NCBI GenBank assembly: GCA_017525525.1
Contig: JAFXSQ010000064.1
Coordinates: 1-50,919, forward strand
Reading direction: 5' to 3'
Source of the DNA: Lachnospiraceae bacterium
GTDB taxonomy: Bacteria > Bacillota > Clostridia > Lachnospirales > Lachnospiraceae
DNA length: 50,919 nucleotides
Shown here: positions 42,905-50,919 of the stretch, piece by piece
How positions within the stretch are numbered: position 1 is the first letter of the stretch
Layout of the letters: every line of letters starts with the position of its first letter
The notes under the pieces: model-generated
Seen by the model: only the letters and a program-made list of their open reading frames with translations
Told to the model about the DNA's origin: nothing
The model's database searches: none
Program-made: the position numbers and the translations under genes

Positions 42905-45199
42905 ATGCACAAGAAAAACAGACCAACAATCGGATTCATGGTAAGCGGTATCACCGACCTGTTCACTGAGCAGCTTTGCACAGGTGTTATCAACGAGATA
43001 CGTCATCAGGATGCAAACCTCGTTATAATTCCTGTAAAGTATATCGACAGGGACCTTAGCTTCCCCGGGATGGACAGGTATGAATACCAGAATAAAACCC
43101 TCGGTTCATTACTTACCAAGGGTAATCTTGACGCGCTTATAATCGCTGCTGATTGTGTGGGCTGTCTGACCACGAGGGACAATCTTCTGAAGTTTATCGA
43201 GAGCTTCAAGGATATCCCGACAGTTCTTGTTGCATCCCGTATCGATGGGTATTTGAGTGTGAGCTTTAACAATGTTCCGGGAATATACGAAGGTCTTCGG
43301 TACATGATAGAAAAGCTGAATTGTAAGAGAATCTGTATGCTCGGAGGTCCTGATGATAATACGGATGCGGCTGCAAGGAAGCGGGTTTATCTGAATGTAT
43401 TGAATGAATATGAGCTGCCCTTCGAGGAGAGGATGTTCGTTGAGGGCGACTTAACTCGCATGAGCAACGAACAGGCCGGGCGACTTATTGACGATAACCC
43501 CGATGCGGATGCGATATTTTGTGTAAATGACGATTCTGCGTTGTGTCTGTATGAGGAATTGAATAAGCGCGGCATGGAGCCGGGGACAGATGTCCTTGTA
43601 ATGGGCTTTGACAATTCACAGGCAGGCGCGAAAGCTAAGATTCCGCTTTCTACGGTAGATGCGGATCCCATAACCTTAGGTAAGCATGCTATGAAATATG
43701 TCATGAAGCTGCTTAACGGAGAGGTTTCGGAATCACTTCTCGTGCCTACAAGATTTCTTCCGAGGGAATCAATCGGTAAAATCGAAGAGACCATATCCTA
43801 CGACAAGGAAAGACTTATGGATAAGGACTGCATAGACAGCTTCTTTGATGAGATATTCTACAGATATGAAAGCATAGAGGCGGAGGATAACAGCAGGCTT
43901 AGGAAGAACTTCAGATTTCTTGTGTCATCGATTATAGATTACACGAGCGACCATGTCCTGACCCGGGTGGAGATAAAGAGCCTCGGTGTCGAGATAAGAA
44001 GGTTCCTCAAGAATGACGTATTAAGATATACCGATACGGATCTTTTCGTGCATTATGTCGAGAAGCTGTTCCATGCCATAGAGGACAGGCTGGGACTTCC
44101 GGAGGAGGAAAGAGAAAAGCAGCTTGAGCTTTTGCTTAAGGTTATAATTCAGGCTATGGATATAAGGATATCCGAATCTGATGAAAAGCTTGGCAAGATG
44201 CTCTTTGACATGAAAACGCACATCAAGCAGATACTTAATTTCAAGTACGGTAATGATCAGAGCTATGTGAACATGGTAACGGGACTTTACTGGCTTGACA
44301 TGAAGAATGCTTTTATTTATATTTACGATGATCCGGTAACACATCTCGAGGGAGAACCCTTCCCGACGCCGGAGTTTGTGAATCTGAAGGCTGCTCTTGT
44401 GGACGATAAAGCCACAAGCTTTACCGCAAGGCAGCAGAGGATAGGCATAGACGATATATTTGACAACAAATATATGAAGGACGAGCAGAAGATAAGCGTT
44501 GTTATGCCCATCTTCTTTGACGAAATGGTCTACGGCTTTGCGGTGTGTGATATGACCGACATGGTCTACAGGAACGGTGAATTTATCGCAAACCAGTTCG
44601 GAGCTGCGGCAAGAATGATAGACTTGCTCAAACAAAACAGCGTGATACAGCAGCAGCTTGAGGACTCGCTTACGGCAATGAAGGAGAATAATATCGAGCT
44701 TGACAAGATGTCGAAGATAGACGCATTAACGGGCATCTTTAACAGGCGAGGCTTTGAGAGTGTGGCCGAGAGAATTATCAACGAGAGAATGTCTAATGAA
44801 TTAGACACGGTTGTATCCTATGTGGATATGAATAACCTTAAGATAATAAATGATCGTTTTGGCCACGAGGAGGGAGACTTTGCCCTGCAGTCCATCGCTG
44901 AAATACTTAAGAAGGTTGTGGGCGATGACGGCATCATTGCCAGGGTAGGCGGTGACGAGTTCAACTTTGTCTATACCGGAGAGTTTGATGAGAGCGCTCT
45001 ATCGGAGAGATTCAGACTTGAATTTGAACGCTTTAACTTAACGAGCGTAAAGCCGTACAGAGTAACCGCTTCCTGCGGCTTTGCCCGTGTGAAGGGCGGA
45101 GAGCACATGAGCCTTAGGGCTGCGCTTGAGCTTGCTGACCGTGCTCTCTATAAGGCTAAGCAGATCAAGGATAATGTAATATTGAAAGAGATTGATTAA
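42905..45199 (+). CDS. LacI-type sugar-binding domain / GAF-like / GGDEF fusion (probable diguanylate cyclase)
   Basis: ATG 42905 lies 6 bases after AAGGAA. The 764-aa protein has no signal peptide, no membrane helix and no DNA-binding helix-turn-helix. Residues about 6-295 are a periplasmic-binding-protein type 1 (LacI-like) sensor ('IGFMVSGITDLFTEQLCTGV', 'DAIFCVNDDSALCLYEELNK', 'VLVMGFDNSQAGA'). A helical region follows, then a GAF-like domain (about 435-580), a coiled coil (about 580-612) and a GGDEF domain with intact catalytic RVGGDEF (about 679-685) and 'LTGIFNRRGF'. The RxxD product-inhibition site five residues upstream is not present. It is predicted to make cyclic di-GMP in response to a cytoplasmic sugar. 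The kinase gene starts 2 bases later. Confidence 0.9.
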   Translation: MHKKNRPTIGFMVSGITDLFTEQLCTGVINEIRHQDANLVIIPVKYIDRDLSFPGMDRYEYQNKTLGSLLTKGNLDALIIAADCVGCLTTRDNLLKFIESFKDIPTVLVASRIDGYLSVSFNNVPGIYEGLRYMIEKLNCKRICMLGGPDDNTDAAARKRVYLNVLNEYELPFEERMFVEGDLTRMSNEQAGRLIDDNPDADAIFCVNDDSALCLYEELNKRGMEPGTDVLVMGFDNSQAGAKAKIPLSTVDADPITLGKHAMKYVMKLLNGEVSESLLVPTRFLPRESIGKIEETISYDKERLMDKDCIDSFFDEIFYRYESIEAEDNSRLRKNFRFLVSSIIDYTSDHVLTRVEIKSLGVEIRRFLKNDVLRYTDTDLFVHYVEKLFHAIEDRLGLPEEEREKQLELLLKVIIQAMDIRISESDEKLGKMLFDMKTHIKQILNFKYGNDQSYVNMVTGLYWLDMKNAFIYIYDDPVTHLEGEPFPTPEFVNLKAALVDDKATSFTARQQRIGIDDIFDNKYMKDEQKISVVMPIFFDEMVYGFAVCDMTDMVYRNGEFIANQFGAAARMIDLLKQNSVIQQQLEDSLTAMKENNIELDKMSKIDALTGIFNRRGFESVAERIINERMSNELDTVVSYVDMNNLKIINDRFGHEEGDFALQSIAEILKKVVGDDGIIARVGGDEFNFVYTGEFDESALSERFRLEFERFNLTSVKPYRVTASCGFARVKGGEHMSLRAALELADRALYKAKQIKDNVILKEID

Positions 45200-45201
45200 T
45201 A

Positions 45202-47415
45202 ATGTGGGTACTGACTAATTGCCTGCTGCTTATGGTGGGCGCAGTGGCGGCGGTATTCGGTATAAGCTTTTACTTAAGAAACCGTGATACCTCCGGCAAC
45301 ATGCGAATATACATTCTTTTGTATGGCGTGTTTTCGGCGATATGGTGCATTAGCTACGGACTTATAGGTATAATAGATGATTTTGCCGTGTGTGAAGCTC
45401 TAAGAAAACCGGGAATTGCTTCCTTTGAGGCTTTCATGGTTTTGGAGACATTTATCGTCACGGAGATGACGGGTATTAAGAAACCCCCGGCTGTTATTAT
45501 CAGAACGCTTATTATAGTTCTGAATATTGCGGATTTTTTCATCTATTCTGTCGAAGGCATGGATATATACGAAAGACGGGGAGCGTGGACTACCTGGCGC
45601 GCCAACCCCGATTACAGCTTCAACAGGAGCTTTCATACCGTTTATATGGTATTGATGTTCCTGGTTCTTTTTGTGTTCTGGATTTATTGGTTTAAGAATG
45701 TAAAGATGAAGCGAATGAGAAACTTTCTGTTCATGCTCTGCATCGCTAATTTTATGCTAATCTTTTTCAGTCTTCCCGATGCTATCTTCCCGACACTCGG
45801 ACTTCCGGCAGTTTCTACATCGGGTCTCGGAGGCGCAGTCTGCACCATAGTTGTCTGGTTAGGCGCCACTCGTCTAAATTCATTTGACATACGCATGGGA
45901 AATATAACCGAGAAGCTTTTTGATTTCATCGATGCCGGAATCATAGCCTTCGGCACCGAGCACGAGACAGTTATGGTAAACCGGTATGCAAAGCAGCAGC
46001 TTGAGGGAGTTGACCTCGAAGGCGCCGGGATAGCCGACCTCTTTGATGTGGATGAGGTCACCGAAAAAGAAATGTTTTCGAAATCCCTTGATGACATATA
46101 CTCAGCGAGACTGTGGGACAGAGAGGGCAGCAGGGCTTATTCCGTAAGCATGAGCGCCATGAAGGACAGGTATGGCGATCCGTTCTGCTTTCTGCTTGCA
46201 TTCTTTGATGTGACTGAAGAGGTCGATACGGCAAGGCAGCTTGAGAGGGCGAGCAACGCAAAAAGCCACTTCTTAGCGCAGATGTCTCACGAGATAAGGA
46301 CACCGATCAATGCCGTGCTGGGTATGAATGAGATGATTTTGAGGGAGTCCAAGGATAAGGATATACTTGAATACTCTGAGAATATCGATTCTGCCGGAAA
46401 TACACTGCTTGCGCTTATCAACAGCATCCTCGATTTCTCGAAGATTGAGGACGGTAAGATGGATATTATCCCGGTTAAGTACGATACGGCTTCGCTGGTG
46501 AATGATTTGGTCAATTCCATATCCCAGAGGGCTGATGCAAAGGGCCTTGAATTAAAGCTTGATATAGACAGCTCGCTTCCGTGTACTCTCTTCGGAGATG
46601 ATGTGAGGTTCTCACAGATTATAATGAACCTGCTGACTAATGCGGTCAAGTACACCGAGAAGGGCAGCGTTACATTTGCAATGAGAGCGGAGGAAAAGGT
46701 CGGAGAGAACGTGATGCTCTATGTGTCCGTGAAGGATACGGGCATAGGCATAAAAAAGGAGGATATGGACAGGCTGGCTATATCCTTTGAGAGGCTTGAC
46801 GAGAAGAAAAACAGGAACATAGAGGGAACGGGACTCGGTATGTCCATAGTTACAAGCCTGCTTGAGATGATGGGAAGCAGACTTTATGTGGAGAGTACCT
46901 ATGGGGAAGGTTCACAGTTCTACTTTACCTTGAAGCAAAAGGTAGTGGATGACACGCCGATAGGGGATTACGGTCAGGCGGTTAAAAGAAAGCGTGAGGC
47001 GGGAGAAACTGATGATGTTATCCATGCTCCCGGAGCGAAGGTACTCTTAGTCGATGATAATGACATGAATTTAGCGGTTGCGGGCAACCTGCTAAAGCTT
47101 TGTGGCGTGAAGGCCGACATGGCCTCATCGGGCGCGGAAACCATAAGCATCATGGAGAAGAAGACGTATGATATAGTATTCCTTGATCATATGATGCCGG
47201 AAATGGATGGCGTGGAGACCTTGCAGGCGCTTAAGGAGAGGAAGCTCATCCCGCCTTCGTGTAAGATGATAGTGCTTACGGCAAATGCTGTTGTGGGAGC
47301 GAGAGAGAAGTACCTCGAGAACGGCTTTGATGATTATCTCTCAAAGCCTATGGTGCTGGCAGACCTCTCGGGAATGCTGAAAAAGCATCTGCCGGAAAGT
47401 GCGTATGAAGAATAA
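45202..47415 (+). CDS. Hybrid sensor histidine kinase with 7TM-like sensor, PAS, kinase and receiver domains
   Basis: ATG 45202 starts 2 bases after the preceding stop with only a weak AAAGAG, so translation is probably coupled. About seven membrane helices (1-235) form the sensor. A PAS-like domain (about 240-340) leads to HisKA 'AQMSHEIRTPIN' (phospho-His about 366). The HATPase domain has N box 'NLLTNAVKYTEKG', G1 'DTGIGIKKED' and G2 'EGTGLGMSIV'. The receiver (about 612-735) has 'VDDND', phospho-acceptor 'FLDHMMPEMDG' and the conserved Lys in 'LSKP'. No HTH or other output domain and no separate response regulator gene are visible, so output may pass through a distant phosphotransfer protein or through its GGDEF neighbour. 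Confidence 0.92.
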   Translation: MWVLTNCLLLMVGAVAAVFGISFYLRNRDTSGNMRIYILLYGVFSAIWCISYGLIGIIDDFAVCEALRKPGIASFEAFMVLETFIVTEMTGIKKPPAVIIRTLIIVLNIADFFIYSVEGMDIYERRGAWTTWRANPDYSFNRSFHTVYMVLMFLVLFVFWIYWFKNVKMKRMRNFLFMLCIANFMLIFFSLPDAIFPTLGLPAVSTSGLGGAVCTIVVWLGATRLNSFDIRMGNITEKLFDFIDAGIIAFGTEHETVMVNRYAKQQLEGVDLEGAGIADLFDVDEVTEKEMFSKSLDDIYSARLWDREGSRAYSVSMSAMKDRYGDPFCFLLAFFDVTEEVDTARQLERASNAKSHFLAQMSHEIRTPINAVLGMNEMILRESKDKDILEYSENIDSAGNTLLALINSILDFSKIEDGKMDIIPVKYDTASLVNDLVNSISQRADAKGLELKLDIDSSLPCTLFGDDVRFSQIIMNLLTNAVKYTEKGSVTFAMRAEEKVGENVMLYVSVKDTGIGIKKEDMDRLAISFERLDEKKNRNIEGTGLGMSIVTSLLEMMGSRLYVESTYGEGSQFYFTLKQKVVDDTPIGDYGQAVKRKREAGETDDVIHAPGAKVLLVDDNDMNLAVAGNLLKLCGVKADMASSGAETISIMEKKTYDIVFLDHMMPEMDGVETLQALKERKLIPPSCKMIVLTANAVVGAREKYLENGFDDYLSKPMVLADLSGMLKKHLPESAYEE

Positions 47416-47721
47416 AAAAGATTCATCGGGCTAAAGATGTGGTATTGACACGACATGGCTTTGCATAAGTTCGACTAACGAAATCAAAGATTTCGAGTCT
47501 CACTTACGTCGTGTCCTGTCGTCGAAACACATTAATAAAATGACTGCGTCATTAGCGTTTCTACGCTCAGAATGACACCTGTCATCCTGAGCGTAAGCGA
47601 CGCAGACCTCAATGCGAAGCGTTGAGGTGCCGGCCTTCGATGTCATAAGAAACCCACCGCAAGCGGTACCCCTTATGACGAAATGCGAGGGCTTGCGAAG
47701 CAACAGGAAGGATCTTAGAAA
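47416..47721. repeat. 306-base gap packed with inverted repeats, including copy 3 of the GTCATTCTGAG family
   Basis: No gene is visible. Hairpins include ACACGAC/GTCGTGT (47448-47454 / 47508-47514), CGAAATC-AAA-GATTTCG (47479-47495), a long imperfect hairpin from 47544 to 47605 whose centre is CTCAGAATGAC/GTCATCCTGAG, ACCTCAATGC-GAA-GCGTTGAGGT (47606-47628) and GTCATAAG/CTTATGAC (47642-47679) with an inner CCGC-AA-GCGG. None has a good T-run. It looks like nested insertions of small palindromic repeat elements between the kinase and CE2-like esterase genes. Confidence 0.75.
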
Positions 47722-48747
47722 GTGAGAGGGAAAATGAATTACCGAGTAAAAGATTTTGAGGACAAGGTTAAAACAGAAGGCAGGATTTTGGTTAAGGATA
47801 ATGTGATGTATTTAAGCCACAGCGCAAGCTCAATCAGCTTCTTTACCGATGCGCGTGTGGTTGAGGCTGTGCTTACGACGGATACCGGGGTCGGCATGGA
47901 GAACCTGCCGGGCATAAGGGTATATGTGGACGGAAGAAGAGGAAGGGATATTGTTTTAGACCGCGATGAGGCCTGCTACAGACTTGCTTCGCCCTTTGAC
48001 GGGAGAAAGCATCTGATTACAGTAATCAAGATAACCGAAGCTGCCATGAGCCATGTTGGCATAAAGGAGTTGAAGCTTGACAGAGGTGAGCTGCTTGACG
48101 GCTTCTTCCCGGAAAAAAACGGGCCTAAATTGTTGTTCTTTGGAGACTCCATAACCTGCGGTTACGGTGTTTTAGGCGGTCCGAATACAATCTACACAGT
48201 GAGGGATGAGGATGTGACAAAGTGCTATGCGTATGTCACGGCAAAGCTGCTAAACTCCGAGTTCCAGATACTTGCGGCTTCGGGGCACGGGATGTATGTG
48301 GACTACTTAAGGGATACCGAGAGGGTTGTTCCGCCGTTTTTTCCTGTGACAGCTTACCATGTGGACAAGGCTGCAGAATATGATTTCTCGGAATTTGTTC
48401 CGGAGGCGTGCGTCATAAACCTAGGCACAAATGACTGCAACTTTATAAAGGATGAAGATGTAATCGAGGGTTACAACAGCGCTTACAAAAAGCTTGTATA
48501 TGATGTGAGGGCTGCATACCCTGATATAAAATTCGTGTTCACGATAGGAACTCTGTGCGACATTATGAACGAGGCGATAGAGCGTGTGGCCTCTGAGCTT
48601 CGCGCAGAGGGAGTGGAAGGCATACATGTATTCTTCCTTCCGTTTCAGGATGCGGAGAAGGACAGTGTGTCCGACGGCCATCCCTCACCCATAACGCAGT
48701 ACAAGGATGGAGAGAGGTTAGCGGAGTTTATCCGGAGCATATTATAA
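47722..48747 (+). CDS. CE2-like cytoplasmic acetylesterase (beta-sandwich plus SGNH domain)
   Basis: GTG 47722 has AGGAAGGA 9 bases upstream; ATG 47734 behind GAGAGGG is an equally possible start. The 341-aa protein has no signal peptide. An N-terminal jelly-roll (about 15-118) is followed by an SGNH hydrolase domain: 'FFGDSITCGYG' (Ser143), 'AASGHGMYVD' (Gly block, about 186-194), 'NLGTNDCNF' (Asn237) and 'DGHPS' (His320). This two-domain order is characteristic of carbohydrate esterase family 2, whose members remove acetyl groups from xylan or (gluco)mannan sugars. A cytoplasmic location fits deacetylation of imported manno-oligosaccharides alongside the 41261 enzyme. Confidence 0.88.
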   Translation: MRGKMNYRVKDFEDKVKTEGRILVKDNVMYLSHSASSISFFTDARVVEAVLTTDTGVGMENLPGIRVYVDGRRGRDIVLDRDEACYRLASPFDGRKHLITVIKITEAAMSHVGIKELKLDRGELLDGFFPEKNGPKLLFFGDSITCGYGVLGGPNTIYTVRDEDVTKCYAYVTAKLLNSEFQILAASGHGMYVDYLRDTERVVPPFFPVTAYHVDKAAEYDFSEFVPEACVINLGTNDCNFIKDEDVIEGYNSAYKKLVYDVRAAYPDIKFVFTIGTLCDIMNEAIERVASELRAEGVEGIHVFFLPFQDAEKDSVSDGHPSPITQYKDGERLAEFIRSIL

Positions 48748-48750
48748 TGG

Positions 48751-48783
48751 AAACACCTTACACAAGCCTTGCAAAAGGTGTTT
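48751..48783 (+). terminator. Weak terminator-like hairpin after the CE2-like gene
   Basis: AAACACCTT (48751-48759) / AAGGTGTTT (48775-48783) with a 15-base loop, but only a three-T tail. It overlaps the -35 region of the next promoter. Confidence 0.45.
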
Positions 48784-48797
48784 GTGTGGTGTATAGT
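48769..48797 (+). promoter_or_regulatory. Possible promoter of the membrane-protein/glycosyltransferase pair
   Basis: TTGCAA (48769-48774), a 17-base spacer and TATAGT (48792-48797), 45 bases before ATG 48843. Confidence 0.45.
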
Positions 48798-48842
48798 GAT
48801 TGTGTTTATCAAGGTCAATAATAGAAGTGAGCAGCCTCGGAC

Positions 48843-50201
48843 ATGGAGAATAGTGATAAGAAAAGCATATTGTCAAAGTTTATATCAATATTTGTATCAG
48901 TTTTTCCATGGCGTGAAGTGTTGACTTTTGTAATAACAGCGGTTTTTATGGTTCTCGCTTTGGTTGCGGTAGCTGAGATTCCGAAGGAGAACATAAAGGG
49001 AAAGCTGACCGAGTCGGCAGAGTACCTGAAGGATAAAAATCTTGAAATGCAGATAGACGGTGTTTCCTGCAGTTATGTCCATTCTTACGCTGACGCAATG
49101 CTGCTCGATATAGCTTATTATTATGACAGCAATCGTCCGCTTGCATCGATTATGAAAGCGGAATATTACAGAAATCAGGATAAAAGTCTGAACGAAAGCT
49201 TTGTTGAGGCAATAAAGCTTGATAAAGAACCTAACAATGAATACATCCGTTATTGGCACGGATCCAATGTGATAGTCAGGACTCTGCATAAGTGGTTTTC
49301 TATAAAAAGCCTGTATGTGATTAACGCTGTATTATTGACAGTCCTTTTTGTCGGACTGACGGTGTTCTTTATAAAGAAAAGGTATTTTGCTCCGGCTGTA
49401 GGGTTGCCGGCAGGACTTATTGCCGTTTCGATATGGTTTGTTCCGATGACGCTTGAGTCCGCATGGAATTTCCTTCTGTTGGCGCCGTTTTCGCTATGCG
49501 CGGTATTGACAGCCGGCAAGGATAAGGACAAGCGTTTTGGAGTATTGTTCCTGTGTTTCGGTATGCTTACAAATTACCTGGATTTTTTGAGCACGGAAAC
49601 AATTACTCTTACGGTTCCGTTGTTGCTGGTTCTTTATATAGAGAATAAAAAAGAAAACGATTTTTCGGTCATGTTCAAAACCTCCGTTAAAGCATCTGTT
49701 TCATGGGGATTTGGATATGCCGGAGCCTGGGTAATGAAATGGATAATCGCCTCGGTTGTCTTAGGTGAAAATGTAATGCCCTATGTCACGGAGCATATCA
49801 CTGAGCGTATCGGTGGAGACAATTCCATGATTGCCGCGGGGCCGATAATGGTTTTTTTTGATACATTAACACGTAATATAGGCTGTTTATTCCCCTTTAA
49901 TTACGGCGCCGCAGGTGCTATGATCGGAACAGTGATATTTATTTTATGCGCATATATGATTTTTGTGTATCGGGGCAAGAATTGCAATAAGCGGCTGATA
50001 ATTCTTTATGCTGTGGTTGGGTGCATACCCTACCTGAGGTATTTAGTGCTACACAATCATGCTTATCTGCATTATTTTTTCACATATCGAGCCCAGCTTT
50101 CAACGGTGCTTGCAGTAGCGCTGATTATGGATGAATTAAAGATTTGGGGCACATTTCGGAGGACAAGGCTTCATGAAAAGCGTCATCAAAAAAGAGCGTA
50201 A
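48843..50201 (+). CDS. Polytopic membrane protein of unknown function, possibly GT-C-like
   Basis: The 452-aa product has a first membrane helix at about 25-45, then a roughly 110-residue outward loop ('SYADAMLLDIAYYYDSNRPL', 'EYIRYWHGSNVIVRTLHKWF'), and about nine further helices to residue 435, with a short basic tail. This layout (TM1, big acidic loop, many helices, and a late 'RYLVLHNHAYLHYFFTYRAQ' loop) resembles GT-C-fold glycosyltransferases, but I see no certain family motif. The start codon has a poor ribosome site. Its last 29 bases overlap the start of a family 2 glycosyltransferase, so both probably act in one envelope-glycan or lipid-sugar pathway. Confidence 0.7.
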   Translation: MENSDKKSILSKFISIFVSVFPWREVLTFVITAVFMVLALVAVAEIPKENIKGKLTESAEYLKDKNLEMQIDGVSCSYVHSYADAMLLDIAYYYDSNRPLASIMKAEYYRNQDKSLNESFVEAIKLDKEPNNEYIRYWHGSNVIVRTLHKWFSIKSLYVINAVLLTVLFVGLTVFFIKKRYFAPAVGLPAGLIAVSIWFVPMTLESAWNFLLLAPFSLCAVLTAGKDKDKRFGVLFLCFGMLTNYLDFLSTETITLTVPLLLVLYIENKKENDFSVMFKTSVKASVSWGFGYAGAWVMKWIIASVVLGENVMPYVTEHITERIGGDNSMIAAGPIMVFFDTLTRNIGCLFPFNYGAAGAMIGTVIFILCAYMIFVYRGKNCNKRLIILYAVVGCIPYLRYLVLHNHAYLHYFFTYRAQLSTVLAVALIMDELKIWGTFRRTRLHEKRHQKRA

Positions 50202-50883
50202 AATGTTGGATGTGTCCGTTGTGATGCCCTGCAGGAATGAAGAAGCTGCCGTTGCCGGGTGTATAAAAAGCGCAAAGCAATTTATAGAAGATAATGATCT
50301 TAAGGGCGAGATAATCGTCGTTGATAATGCCTCTGCGGATGCCTCCGCAAGGATAGCCAAGGCAGAGGGAGCAAGAGTTATAAGAGTTTATAAACCGGGG
50401 TACGGAAGGACGCTTCGGGCGGGAATAAGGGCAAGCCGCGGAAGGATAATAATTATGGGGGATTGCGACACTACCTATGATTTTAAAGAGGCGATAAGGC
50501 TGTACCGTCCCATGAACGAAGATAAATATGATATGATGATTGGCGACAGGTTTAAAGGCGGCATAAAAAGAGGCGCCATGCCGATGAGCCATAAAATAGG
50601 AGTAAGGCTTCTGTCACTGATAGGCAGAATCAGGTTTAAGACAGATATAAGAGATTTTCACTGTGGGCTCAGGGGGCTTACAGGTGAGGCTGCGGCGAGG
50701 CTTAAATTTAAGACAACGGGCATGGAATTTGCTTCCGAGATGATTGGCGTGGCTGTAAAGAAGGAACTTAGGATAGGCCAGACTCCCGTGACTTTGTCAA
50801 AGGTAAGAGTGAAAAGGAAATCAAAGCTTCATGCCGTCAGGGATGGATTGAGACACTTAAGGTATATCGTTAACTACCGATAG
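50173..50883 (+). CDS. Family 2 glycosyltransferase (dolichol-phosphate-mannose-synthase-like)
   Basis: GGAGGA (50158-50163) lies 9 bases before ATG 50173, inside the end of the preceding gene. The 236-aa protein has the GT-A pattern: 'SVVMPCRNEEAAVAGCIKSA', 'IIVVDNASADASARIAKAEG' and the metal-binding 'GDCDTTYDF' (about 96-104), then 'MMIGDRFKGG' and 'DFHCGLRGL'. No C-terminal membrane helix is visible, as in the short polyprenyl-phosphate-sugar synthases. It probably transfers a hexose to a lipid carrier that the adjacent membrane protein could use as donor. That partnership is inferred from the overlap. Confidence 0.88.
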   Translation: MKSVIKKERKMLDVSVVMPCRNEEAAVAGCIKSAKQFIEDNDLKGEIIVVDNASADASARIAKAEGARVIRVYKPGYGRTLRAGIRASRGRIIIMGDCDTTYDFKEAIRLYRPMNEDKYDMMIGDRFKGGIKRGAMPMSHKIGVRLLSLIGRIRFKTDIRDFHCGLRGLTGEAAARLKFKTTGMEFASEMIGVAVKKELRIGQTPVTLSKVRVKRKSKLHAVRDGLRHLRYIVNYR

Positions 50884-50919
50884 CGAAGAGGTTACCATAT
50901 AAATAAAAAAGATAAAGAA

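Noticed and set aside
50887-50919. Beginning of a further gene with an ATA start (codons reading NKKDKE) after GAGG
   Set aside because: An ATA start is very rare and only a few codons are in the window, so it cannot be supported.

Overview
The window looks like chromosomal DNA from an anaerobic Firmicute of the Lachnospiraceae (a Butyrivibrio/Roseburia-like gut or rumen bacterium). The grounds are the moderate GC content, AGGAGG-type ribosome binding sites, ATG/GTG/TTG starts, Clostridial hydrophobic-W (ChW) surface proteins, YesL/DUF624 proteins, and a glycan-importer locus without its own ABC ATPase. The genus is an inference. Every gene I can support lies on the + strand.

Layout. (1) 1-1.6 kb: a string of perfect small palindromes, then a secreted SGNH esterase lipoprotein. 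(2) 1.85-16.8 kb: four tandem paralogous giant surface proteins of 1156-1277 aa. They share a signal peptide and a nearly identical C-terminal ChW cassette but have divergent middles. Each has its own promoter and terminator, and the first promoter carries a 9-G tract. (3) 17.0-18.6 kb: a GH26 beta-mannanase lipoprotein. (4) 18.6-36.0 kb: a large transport operon. It holds two YesL/DUF624 membrane proteins, a 997-aa CBM/coiled-coil/solute-binding protein, two permease pairs (one permease frameshifted), an NHL-propeller/TPR membrane protein, a Yip1-like membrane protein, a DUF5696-like anchored protein, a triple-repeat lipoprotein and a lipoprotein solute-binding protein. (5) 36.1-36.4 kb: four 73-bp tandem hairpin repeats. 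(6) 36.4-42.8 kb: GH130 mannoside phosphorylase, a small ChW secreted protein, GH36 alpha-galactosidase, and an SGNH (SASA-type) acetylesterase. (7) 42.9-47.4 kb: a sugar-binding-domain/GGDEF fusion and a hybrid histidine kinase. (8) 47.7-48.7 kb: a CE2-like acetylesterase. (9) 48.8-50.9 kb: a polytopic membrane protein overlapping a family 2 glycosyltransferase.

How the genes work together. GH26 at the cell surface would cut (galacto/gluco)mannan. The importer(s) would bring acetylated, galactosylated manno-oligosaccharides inside, powered by an ATPase encoded elsewhere. The cytoplasmic CE2-like and SASA-type esterases would remove acetyl groups, GH36 would remove alpha-galactose, and GH130 would phosphorolyse beta-1,4-mannosides. 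The PBP-GGDEF protein and hybrid kinase probably sense sugar or envelope signals and connect to cyclic di-GMP. No classical HTH regulator is present. I regard the two-permease-pair transport operon with its NHL/Yip1/DUF5696 accessory proteins as the best candidate for an undescribed system. The 73-bp hairpin array is the most striking unexplained non-coding element.
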